Shown here in pieces: positions 9,145 to 16,258 of a stretch of 16,258 nt of DNA. Each line of letters starts with the position of its first letter. Position 1 is the first letter of the stretch. The DNA is from Heterostelium multicystogenum. Lineage: Eukaryota; Evosea; Eumycetozoa; Acytosteliales; Acytosteliaceae. The position numbers and the translations under genes are program-made. The stretch lies in the NCBI GenBank assembly GCA_003667245.1, contig RCNN01000417.1, positions 1 to 16,258 on the forward strand, written 5' to 3'. Below the pieces are notes generated by a model. It saw only the letters and a list, made by a program, of their open reading frames with translations. It was not told where the DNA came from and ran no database searches.

Positions 9145-9235
9145 AATGTGGGAGCTGGCTTGCCTGCGATAGCATCACCTCGGTATTCCTGATAGACCGA
9201 GGCGTCTGCATCGCAGGCAAGCCAGCTCCCACATT
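9145..9235. repeat. REPIN (two inverted REPs, GGGAGCTGGCTTGCCTGC type)
   Basis: Perfect 26-base inverted arms at 9145-9170 and 9210-9235, with an inner 7-bp stem CCTCGGT/ACCGAGG (9178-9184 with 9196-9202). It fills the gap between the convergent diguanylate cyclase and dacB genes. It belongs to a different REP sequence family from the three other palindromes in this window. Confidence 0.85.
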
Positions 9236-9250
9236 TGATATTTGCTGCTG

Positions 9251-10709
9251 TTAGAGGACCGGGGCCGCCGCCGCCAGTTTCGGCTGGCGATACAGGTCCA
9301 GCAGCACCTGGTCCAGTACCGAGGACGCGCCCCACGGTTTCGGATCGTTGAGAATCGCCACCACAGCCCAGGTATTGCCATTGTTGTCGCGGCTGAACCC
9401 GGCAATCGCCCGCACGGTGTTCAGGGTGCCGGTCTTGACGTGGGCTTCGCCGCGCATGGCCGTGGTCTTCAGGCGTTTACGCATGGTGCCGTCGGTGCCG
9501 GCAATCGGCAGCGAACTGATGTACTCCGCCGCGTACGGGCTTCTCCACGCCGCTTGCAGCATGGTCGCCATCTCGCGGGCGCTGACCCGTTCAGCACGGG
9601 AGAGGCCGGAGCCGTTCTCCATCACCAGGTGCGGCGCGGTGATGCCTTTTTTTCGCCAGCCACTGGCGCACCACGCGCTGGGCGGCCTTGGCGTCGTCGC
9701 CGTCGGCATCGGTGCGGTACTGCGCACCCAGGCTCAGGAACAACTGCTGGGCCATGGTGTTGTTACTGTATTTGTTGATGTCGCGGATGATCTCCGCCAG
9801 GTCCGGCGAGAACGCACGAGCCAGCACTTTGGCGTTCTTCGGTACCGGCGCCTGGATGTCGCGGCCCTGGATGCTGCCGCCCAGTTCCTTCCAGATCGCC
9901 CGAACGGCGCCGGCGGTGTAGGTGGCGTGGTCCAGCAACGACAGATACGTCTGCGAACTGCAGCCGTCCGCCAACTGGCCGCTGACGGTCACGGTGACGC
10001 TGCCGTCGCGGCGGTCATCGGGCTGTAGCGCACATCGCCGGTGCATTGCTTGGCGTTGGAGACCTTGACCTGGTTGTCGATGCGGATGCTCGCAATCGGC
10101 GGCTCGACCGAGACCAGCACCTTGCCCGAATCATTGCGGGTGACGAAGCGCAGCGCCTTGAGGTTGACCATCAAGGCATCGGGCTTGACCAGGAACGGCT
10201 TGTTCTCGTCGTTACCGTCGTCATTGAACTCCGGCAGTTGCGGCGGGATGAAGAAGCCACGGTCCAGCACCAGGTCGCCGGTCACTTGCTGCACGCCATT
10301 GGCCCGCAGGTCGCGCATCAGCAGCCAGAGTTTTTCCATGTTCAGCTTGGGGTCGCCGCCGCCCTTGAGGTACAGGTTGCCGTTCAGGATCCCGCCGCTC
10401 AGGGTGCCGTCGGTGTAGAACTCGGTTTTCCACTGATGGTTGGGACCGAGCATTTCCAGGCCGCGTAGGTGGTGACCAGCTTCATGGTCGAGGCTGGGTT
10501 GACCGACACGTCGGCGTTGAACACGGTAGGTGTGCCGGGCCATTGAGGGGAATCATCACCAGGGACAGGGCATTGTTTTGCAGCTTGGCTTTCTGGAGGG
10601 CTTCCTGGACCTTGGGCGGCAGGGAAGTGTTGATCGGGGCGGCGGTAACGGAAAAGGCCAGGGGCAGAAGAAAACTGGCGAGTAACAGTGGACGCAAAGA
10701 TTTGATCAT
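9251..10709 (-). CDS. dacB: D-alanyl-D-alanine carboxypeptidase/endopeptidase, PBP4 (class C)
   Basis: Periplasmic penicillin-binding protein that trims and cleaves peptidoglycan cross-links. The ATG at 10709-10707 opens a signal peptide (LRPLLLASFLLPLAFSVTAA). All three serine-peptidase motifs are present: STMK (codons at 10480-10491), SNN (9759-9767) and KTG (9428-9436). Family blocks LYLKGGGDPKL, ENGSGLSR and AGFSRDNNGNTWAVVAILN are also seen. Stop TAA at 9253-9251. Breaks: missing base near 10538, near 10462 and near 10020, and an extra T in the seven-T run 9647-9653. The net is minus two, giving about 486 residues, normal for the family. It diverges from yggL; that adjacency is also what I recall from P. 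aeruginosa. Confidence 0.96.
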
Positions 10710-10945
10710 AAGAATTAAAACCCTACTGCTGAGGGGGTAAAAAGGTGAGGGGTATGTACGAAAAATCCCTCAATGGTCATGAAAGTGTCGGCATTATGCC
10801 CCAAGGCTGTCGCACTTGTGGCTGAACGATAGCTGCAATTGGCGGTTTTTTTTACTGGCACTCTGCCGCCTGTCCCAGAGAATCGGGCAAAGGCCTGCTT
10901 AAACTGCTAAAGTGCCGCCCGTTATTACTTAAGAGGATTGTTCCA

Positions 10946-11291
10946 ATGGCGACTAACCGTTCCCGGCGTCTGCGCAAAAAAACTGTGCGTTGATGAATTT
11001 CAAGAGCTGGGTTTCGAACTGAACCTGGACTTCAAAGAAGGTTTGGACGATGAAGCGGTTGACGCTTTCCTCGAAGCATTCCTGACTGAAGCGATGGACG
11101 GCAACGGCCTGGACTACGTCGGCGGTGATGACTTCGGTCTGGTTTGCAAAGCCACCCGTGGTTCGGTCAACGAAGAACAGCGTGCCGCTGTTGAAGCGTG
11201 GCTGAAGGCTCGTCCAGAGCTGACCCGCGTTGAAGTCAGCGCCCTGCTGGACGCTTGGCACCCAGAAAAGCCGATTAACCCGGCAGTCTGA
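10946..11291 (+). CDS. yggL: YggL-family 50S ribosome-binding protein (formerly DUF469)
   Basis: Small acidic protein of the YggL family, reported to bind the 50S subunit; its exact role is not settled. ATG at 10946 with ribosome-binding site AAGAGGA (10931-10937). Starts MATNRSRRLRKKLCVDEFQ once one A is removed from the seven-A run at 10976-10982; then VGGDDFGL and a C-terminal HPEKPINPAV. About 114 residues with TGA at 11289-11291, the usual length. A strong terminator follows, so the gene is probably transcribed alone from the gap shared with dacB. Confidence 0.95.
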
Positions 11292-11298
11292 TGTCATG

Positions 11299-11326
11299 AA
11301 AAAGCGACCCGCCCGGGTCGCTTTTT
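11299..11326. terminator. Bidirectional terminator between yggL and benE
   Basis: A perfect 7-bp stem GCGACCC/GGGTCGC with a GCCC loop is flanked by five As on the left and five Ts on the right. It can therefore end transcripts arriving from either side. It lies 7 bases after the yggL stop and 19 bases from the benE stop. Confidence 0.9.
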
Positions 11327-11345
11327 CGTTACTGGGTCTAAAGAA

Positions 11346-12537
11346 TCAGGCCTTGCGCCAGTTCAGAATCACCAGCGTCAACACCCCGCGACAATTCCCC
11401 AGAACGCCGAACCGATGGAAAACAACGTCAAACCCCGACGCTGTGACCATGAAGGTGATCAACGCAGCTTCCCGTTCCCTGGGTTCATTCATGGCGATGC
11501 TCAGGCCATTGATGATCGAGCCAAACAACGCCAGTGCCGCAATCGACAGCACCAGTTCCTTGGGCAGGGCGGCGAACAACGCGGCCAATGTCGCGCCAAA
11601 CACCCCGGCGATCCCGTAGAAAATCCCGCACCAGACCGCGGCGGTGTAGCGCTTGTTGCGATCCTCATGGGCATGAGGGCCGGTGCAGATCGCCGCGCTG
11701 ATGGCTGCCAGGTTGATGCCATGGGAGCCAAACGGCGCCAGCACCAGCGAGGCCAGGCCGGTGGTAGTAATCAATGGCGACGCCGGTACGTTATAGCCGT
11801 CGGCCCGCAGCACCGCGACACCCGGCATGTTCTGCGAGGTCATGGCCACCACGAACAGCGGGATGCCGATGCTGATGGTCGCGGCCAGGGAGAAGTGCGG
11901 CGTGGTCCACACCGGCGTTGCCACTTCCAGGTGAAAGCCACTGAAATCCAGCAGCCCCATCAGCCCGGACAGCACCGTGCCGATCAGCAGTGCCGCGAGC
12001 ACGGCATAACGCGGCGACAGGCGCTTGATGACCAGGTAAGTGAAGAACATCCCCAGTACCAGTCCGGTACGGTGCTGCGCGGCGACGAAAATCTCGCTGC
12101 CGATCTTGAACAGAATCCCCGCCAGCAAGGCGGCCGCCAGGGACGCGGGGATGCGCTTGACGAGTTTTTCGAAGCTGCCGGTCAGCCCACAGATGGTCAC
12201 CAGCACCGCGCAGGTGATGTAGGCGCCGATGGCCTCGCCGTAGCTGACGCCGCCCAGGCTGGTGATCAACAGCGCCGCGCCCCGGTGTGGACCAGGCAAT
12301 GGTGATCGGCGTGCGATAGCGCAGGGACAGACCAATGCTGCACACCGCCATGCCGATGGAAATCGCCCAGATCCACGAGGAAATTTGCGCGGTGGTCAGG
12401 CCCGCAGCCTGGCCAGCCTGAAACATCAGCACCAGGGAGCTGGTGTAGCCGGTCATCATGGCAATGAAACCGGCGACGATGGCCGAAGGCGAAGTGTCGG
12501 CCAGTGGGCGTAATCGCGCTTGGGGGACGTCGGACAT
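11346..12537 (-). CDS. BenE-family (benzoate/H+ symporter-like) membrane transporter
   Basis: Inner-membrane proton-coupled transporter of the BenE family, about 396 residues with roughly 12 hydrophobic helices. ATG at 12537-12535. Seen: SPSAIVAGFIAMMTGYTSS near the start, WAISIGMAVCSIGLSLRYR, TPITIAWSTPG, SFEKLVKRIPASLAAALLAG, IPLFVVAMTSQNMPG, and FGSHGINLAAISAAICTGP, which are typical BenE blocks. Breaks: an extra base near 12283, and a compensating pair near 11431 (extra) and 11387 (missing) that garble only about 15 residues close to the C-terminus. The family name comes from benzoate uptake, but no benzoate genes are in view. The neighbours are a GntR regulator and purine-degradation genes, so the substrate could be a purine or related compound. 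I leave the symbol empty for that reason. Confidence 0.9.
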
Positions 12538-12564
12538 GGGCGGTGTTCCTTTTACCGGGTTGTT

Positions 12565-12668
12565 TTTGTAGGCGCGAGCTTGCTCGCGAAGGTCGCTAAC
12601 GATGACGCTGGCACCCTGAATGAATGCGCTGCCTGGACGTTTTTCACGAGCAAGCTCGCTCCTGCAAA
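12565..12668. repeat. REPIN-like palindrome (GCGAGCTTGCTCG type)
   Basis: Arms 12565-12591 and 12642-12668 are inverted copies with about three mismatches. They carry the core GCGAGCTTGCTCG that gives fluorescent-pseudomonad REPs their hairpin. It lies just upstream of the benE start, in the benE-gntR divergent region. Confidence 0.75.
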
Positions 12669-12764
12669 GGAGAAAACGTGGAATCAAGCCTAAACTCAAA
12701 CGTAACGATTCATTGCAATACAGCCGGCGCCCCAAACAGCCGTACAGTGTGTTGGCGCACTGGG

Positions 12765-12775
12765 TTGTGTACAAT
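12765..12775. promoter_or_regulatory. Candidate GntR operator overlapping a -10-like TACAAT
   Basis: TTGTGTACAA (12765-12774) is a near-perfect palindrome of the TTGT-N2-ACAA form used by several FadR/VanR-type GntR regulators (family knowledge). TACAAT (12770-12775) inside it resembles a -10 box on the gntR strand. A second loose palindrome, CAGTG...CACTG, lies just upstream (12745-12762). The arrangement suggests autoregulation of the GntR gene and perhaps control of benE. No good -35 box is seen. Confidence 0.42.
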
Positions 12776-12867
12776 GTGCGCTGATTTTACGCGATACTTG
12801 CCAGCGACCCTCTGTGCCGTATTACAGTCAACGTCAATTCGCCGCCGTTCTCCCGACCCGAGTGCCC

Positions 12868-13634
12868 ATGAACGAACAGTTGCAGCCCCTCAAGAAACAA
12901 CCGCGAGCCGGTAAGGCCGGTCGCAGTGGAACCCAGGACGATATCGTCTACGCGCATATCTTCGAGGCGATCCTCGAACAACGCCTGGCGCCCGGTACCA
13001 AATTGAGTGAAGAAGCGCTGGGCGAAATCTTCGGCGTCAGCCGCACCATCATTCGCCGCGCGCTGTCGCGCCTGGCCCATGAAGGCGTGGTACTGCTGCG
13101 GCCCAATCGTGGTGCGGTAGTGGCCAGCCCGAGCGTCGAGGAAGCCCGCCAGGTATTCCTCGCCCGGCGCCTGGTGGGAGCGTGCGATCACTGAATTGGC
13201 GGTGCAGCATGCCACGGCCGAGCAACTGGCCGAGCTGCGGCAGATGGTCAATGACGAGCGCGACAGCTTCTCCCGGGGCGATCGCGGCGCGGGCATCCGG
13301 CTTTCCGGCGAGTTCCACCTGAAGCTGGCCGAGGCGGCGAAGAATGCGCCGCTGATCAGTTTCCAGCGCAGTCTGGTGTCCCAGACCTCGTTGATCATCG
13401 CCCAGTACGAAAGCGGCAACCGCTCCCACTGTTCCTACGATGAGCACACGCAGTTGATCGACGCGGATCGAAGCGCGGGATGCGGATTTGGCGGTGAACC
13501 TGATGATGCATCACATGGATCACATCGACAGCAAGCTCAACCTCGATGAGGAAAGCGCGTCGGATGACCTGCATGCGGTGTTCTCGCATCTGTTGCAGAC
13601 CAAGAAGCCGGGGCGCTCGTCTGTAAAACTGTAA
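12868..13634 (+). CDS. GntR-family transcriptional regulator, FadR subfamily (FCD domain)
   Basis: Probable ligand-responsive repressor of the flanking purine-catabolism and transporter genes. The ATG at 12868 opens MNEQLQPLKKQ. The winged helix-turn-helix spans about residues 30-95 (IVYAHIFEAILEQRLAPGTKLSEEALGEIFGVSRTIIRRALSRLAHEGVV). A mostly helical FCD domain follows, with EFHLKLAEAA and a C-terminal histidine cluster (MMHHMDHID) of the type that binds metal or ligand. Breaks: one extra G near 13175 and one near 13471; allowing for both gives 254 residues, ending TAA at 13632-13634. It is divergent from benE and convergent with guaD. In P. aeruginosa I recall a GntR gene in the same place next to guaD-xdhC, which supports a role in purine use; the ligand is unknown. 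Confidence 0.92.
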
Positions 13635-13656
13635 TTTTCCAGGCTCGCCACTAACC

Positions 13657-13752
13657 AAATGTGGGAGCGGGCTTGCTCGCGAAGGCGGTGGATCAGTCAG
13701 CATATCCAGCGACTGACACACCGCCTTCGCGAGCAAGCCCGCTCCCACATTT
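13657..13752. repeat. REPIN (GGGAGCGGGCTTGCTCGCGAAGGC type)
   Basis: Perfect 34-base inverted arms at 13657-13690 and 13719-13752 around a 28-base centre. It fills the gap between the convergent gntR and guaD genes, where it may act as a transcript barrier. The arms match those of the element at 15956-16032, but the two REPs face the opposite way. Confidence 0.9.
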
Positions 13753-13771
13753 GTTGTTGTACCTGTTTAAA

Positions 13772-15073
13772 TCAGCGTTGGTGCACCAATTGCCCCGCCG
13801 CATACGTCTGCAACACCGCCGGTCATCCCCCAGTGTCATCAACACAAAACAGCGTCTCGGCAATGTTATTGGCCTGCTTCAGGCGATAGCTGAGCAGCGG
13901 GTGGCGTTGTAATCCAGTACCAGGAAGTCCGCATCAGTGCCGGGTTGCAGCGTGCCGATCTTGTCTTCCAGACGCAGCGCCCGCGCACCACCCAGGGTCG
14001 CCAGGTACAACGACTTGAACGGACTCAAGCGCGCCCCTTGCAGTTGCATCACCTTGTACGCTTCGTTCAGGGTTTGCAGCAGCGAGAAGCTGGTGCCACC
14101 GCCGACGTCCGTACCCAGGCCGACATTCAGCTTGTGCTTCTCGGCCATCGGCAGGTTGAACAAGCCGCTGCCCAGGAAGAAGTTCGATGTCGGGCAGAAC
14201 GCGACTGCCGAACCGGCTTCTGCCAACCGCGCGCATTCGTCGTCGCACAGGTGCACACCGTGGGCGAACACCGAGCGTTCACCAGCAGTTTGTAATGGTC
14301 GTACACGTCCAGGTAGCCCTTGCGCTCCGGGAACAGTTCTTTCACCCATTCCACTTCCTGCAGTTTTCACTGATGTGAGTCTGCATGTAGAGGTCCGGGT
14401 ATTCCCCCAGCAGCTGCCCGGCGAGGGTCAGTTGTTCAGGTGTACTGGTCGGTGCGAAACGTGGCGTCACCGCGTAGTGCAAACGGCCCTTGCCGTGCCA
14501 GCGCTCGATCAGCGCCTTGCTCTCCGCGTAGCCGGATTCGCGGTGTCGGTCAAATAGTCCGGCGCGTTGCGGTCCATCATTACTTTGCCGGCGATCATCC
14601 GCAGGTCGAGCTTCTTCGGCCGCTTCAAAAACGAGTTCACTGACTGCGGGTGCACGCTGCCAAATACCAGCGGCGGTGGTGGTGCCGTTGCGCAGCAGTT
14701 CCTTGATGAAAATATCCGCGACTTCTTCGGCGTGGGCCTTGTCGGCGAACTGGCTTTCACACGGGAAGGTGTAGGTGTTGAGCCAGTCCAGCAACTGCTC
14801 GCCATAGGCACCGACCATGCCGGTCTGCGGCAGGTGGATGTGGGTGTCGATCAGGCCGGGGGTGAATCAGCGCGTCCTGGTAATGGGTGACTTCGATGTC
14901 GGCGGGCAGGCTGGCGAGCAAGTCGCTGGCGTGGCCAAGGCACTGATCTGGCCGTTGTCGATCACCAGCAGGCCGTCCTCGAAATATTCGTAGGAGGCTT
15001 CGATCCCCACTTCGGCAGGGTCGGCGATGCTGTGCAAAATGGCGGCACGGTAGGCTTTGCGTGTCAAAGGCAT
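13772..15073 (-). CDS. guaD: Guanine deaminase
   Basis: Zinc-dependent amidohydrolase that converts guanine to xanthine, feeding xanthine dehydrogenase. The ATG at 15073-15071 is 7 bases after the xdhC stop. Motifs seen across breaks: DTHIHLPQ (metal-binding HxH), PCESQFAD, AVTPRFAP, YMQTHISEN, VFAHGVHLCDDE, CPTSNFFLGSGLF, GLGTDVGGGTSFS with the catalytic Asp, and LATLGGARAL near the end. Breaks lie near 14940, 14855, 14680, 14610, 14550, 14363, 14285, 13905, 13845 and 13820. The stop TGA at 13774-13772 follows LVHQR and gives about 434 residues, the usual length for Pseudomonas GuaD. It is last in the xdhB-xdhC-guaD operon. Confidence 0.95.
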
Positions 15074-15080
15074 GGTCGTC

Positions 15081-15921
15081 TCAGTTAGTCGCTTGGCTGC
15101 GGCGGGATACCGGCAGCAGTTTGGCAATGGGTTCGGCGCTCGCAGTGTGCTGGCCGAAGTTGGCGTTATAGGTGGCGATTGATTTCGCCGGCGATGGAGA
15201 TGGCGATTTCCACAGGCAGTTTGCCTTTGACCTCAGTCAGCGCCCATCGGGCAATGCATGCGTTGCAGTTGCGCGGTGTCGAAACCGCGATCCCGCAGGC
15301 GGTGTTCAAACTTGACGCGTTTGGTCTTCGAGCCGATCAGGCCGAAGTAGGTGAAGTCATTGCGCTTGAGCAGGGCGCGGTTCAGCTCCAGGTCCAGCGC
15401 GTGGTTGTGGTCATGACGATGCAGTAACTGCCCACAGGCAAGTGGTCGATTTCATCCACCGGCTCTTCGCTGACGATTTTACGCACGCCTTGGGGATGTG
15501 TTTCCGGGAATTCCTGTTCCCGCGAATCGACCCAGCGCACCCGGCACGGCAGGCTGGCCAGCAACGGCACCAGCGCGCGGCCCACGTGGCCGGCGCCGAA
15601 CACCGCGATCTGCGCCTGCACCTGGCCCATGGGTTCGAACAACAGCACCGTCACGCCGCCGCAGCACTGCCCAGGCTGGCGCCGAGACTGAAGCGCTCCA
15701 GGTGGGTGTTTGCTGGCCGCGCACAAGCATGTCCCGGGCGATCTGCATAGCCTTGTATTCCAGGTGCCCGCCACCGATGGTGTCGAAGGTGTGGCGGCGC
15801 TGATCACCATCTTCGAACCGGCGTTGCGCGGCGTGGAGCCGAGCTCTTCGATGATGGTCACCAGCACGCAGGGTTCGCCCTGGTTCTGCAGGTCGGCGAG
15901 GGCGCTGATCCAGTTGTTCAT
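15081..15921 (-). CDS. xdhC: Xanthine dehydrogenase accessory protein XdhC
   Basis: Binds molybdenum cofactor, promotes its sulfuration and inserts it into xanthine dehydrogenase. The ATG at 15921-15919 follows TTGAGGTAAAC (ribosome-binding site). Motifs: MNNWISALADLQNQGEPCVL, GSTPRNAGSKMV, GQCCGG with the conserved Cys pair (about 15656-15672), AVFGAGHVGRAL (Rossmann glycine pattern) and GLIGSKTKR. A TAA appears at 15168-15166, but removing one extra A near 15180 keeps the frame open to a TGA at 15083-15081. That gives about 280 residues, the expected size, ending SRRSQATN. Other breaks lie near 15780, 15715, 15680, 15415 and 15240. It sits between xdhB and guaD on the same strand. Confidence 0.95.
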
Positions 15922-15955
15922 GTTTACCTCAACATCTCTGTTGTTCAGTTCGACC

Positions 15956-16032
15956 GCCTTCGCGAGCAAGCCCGCTCCCACATTTGATTGTTGAACACAT
16001 TCAAATGTGGGAGGGGCTTTGCTCGCGAAGGC
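15956..16032. repeat. REPIN inside the xdhB-xdhC junction
   Basis: Arms 15956-15987 and 16001-16032 are inverted copies differing by one deletion and one insertion. They are of the same REP family as 13657-13752 but face each other the opposite way, with only a 13-base centre. It fills most of the gap between the end of xdhB and the start of xdhC, within what should be one operon. Confidence 0.85.
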
Positions 16033-16258
16033 AGCGCCTCGGTCTAGAGCGAAGCCAATCGGTTTCCGTTTCCACAGCTTTTGCGGCGGTCAACTGGCGC
16101 ATCTGCTCACACCCCCACAACACCCGCTCCTGCGTCGCCGGTGCATCGATCTTCGGCTGATGGCGATAGTCACCCAGGCTCGCCCACGCGTCCTTGATCG
16201 CACACCACGAGGCAATACCGAGCATGAACGGCGGCTCACCCACGGCCTTGGAATGGAA
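16001..16258 (-). CDS. xdhB: Xanthine dehydrogenase large (molybdopterin-binding) subunit XdhB, C-terminal end
   Basis: Catalytic subunit oxidising hypoxanthine and xanthine to urate; only the last 80 or so codons are in the window. Reading inward from 16258: FHSKAVGEPPFMLGIASWCAI, the conserved C-terminal KAVGEPP-MLG motif containing the catalytic Glu region of this family, then an alpha-helical tail. The open frame runs into the REPIN and stops at TGA 16003-16001, so its last ten or so residues are REP-encoded. A TAG in the next frame at 16046-16044, just outside the REPIN, is probably the true stop if one base is miscalled near 16060. The gene continues beyond the window edge and heads the xdhC-guaD operon part. 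Confidence 0.9.
   Translation of the reverse strand, partial: FHSKAVGEPPFMLGIASWCAIKDAWASLGDYRHQPKIDAPATQERVLWGCEQMRQLTAAKAVETETDWLRSRPRRCLREQSPSHI

Noticed and set aside
11415..12305. 296-codon plus-strand frame opposite benE
   Set aside because: Composition is rich in Arg, Gln and His as expected for an antisense shadow of a membrane protein gene; no motif is seen.
15060..15168. XdhC ending at the TAA 15168-15166
   Set aside because: Removing one extra A near 15180 restores a family-like C-terminus up to 15081, next to the guaD start.
9145..16032. CRISPR array from recurring palindromes
   Set aside because: The repeats are few, kilobases apart, palindromic and lie in separate intergenic gaps; they are REPINs.

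Overview
The window looks like chromosomal DNA from a fluorescent Pseudomonas (P. fluorescens group). The genome is GC-rich. The block pyrD-rmf-rlmKL-(x)-dacB-yggL matches the order I recall from P. aeruginosa. A second block (transporter, GntR regulator, guaD, xdhC, xdhB) matches the Pseudomonas purine-catabolism locus. Intergenic spaces carry REPIN palindromes typical of this group. Species assignment is inference; no rRNA gene is present.

Layout. (1) 1-2311: the edge of an SPI-1/Inv-Mxi-Spa type III secretion locus on the + strand: the 3' part of an InvG/SctC-like secretin, a short HilA-like winged-helix regulator, and an IagB-like lytic transglycosylase. (2) 2403-6573: core genes pyrD (+), rmf (-, with a structured leader) and the fused 23S rRNA methyltransferase gene rlmKL (+), which ends in a strong terminator. 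(3) 6715-9114: a membrane-bound CHASE-like/PAS/PAS/GGDEF diguanylate cyclase (+), followed by a REPIN. (4) 9251-11291: dacB (PBP4, -) and yggL (+), then a bidirectional terminator. (5) 11346-16258: a benE-family transporter (-), a divergent GntR/FCD regulator (+), and the minus-strand operon xdhB (partial)-xdhC-guaD. Three more REPINs lie in this last part.

How the genes work together. XdhB/XdhC (xanthine dehydrogenase and its cofactor-loading chaperone) and GuaD (guanine to xanthine) form a purine-degradation module. The adjacent GntR regulator and transporter probably serve it. pyrD, rmf, rlmKL and yggL link pyrimidine synthesis and ribosome biology. DacB acts in peptidoglycan turnover.

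The dominant anomaly is technical. Every gene except the short xdhB fragment is broken by one or more single-base insertions or deletions, mostly in homopolymer runs, including rmf and pyrD. Once these indels are allowed for, reading frames, lengths and catalytic motifs are intact, so I treat the genes as functional and the breaks as sequencing errors. Coordinates below span the whole gene across these breaks. I found no clearly undescribed system. The most interesting items are the very short HilA-like regulator, the rmf leader RNA, the REPIN inside the xdh operon, and a BenE-type transporter sitting with purine genes.
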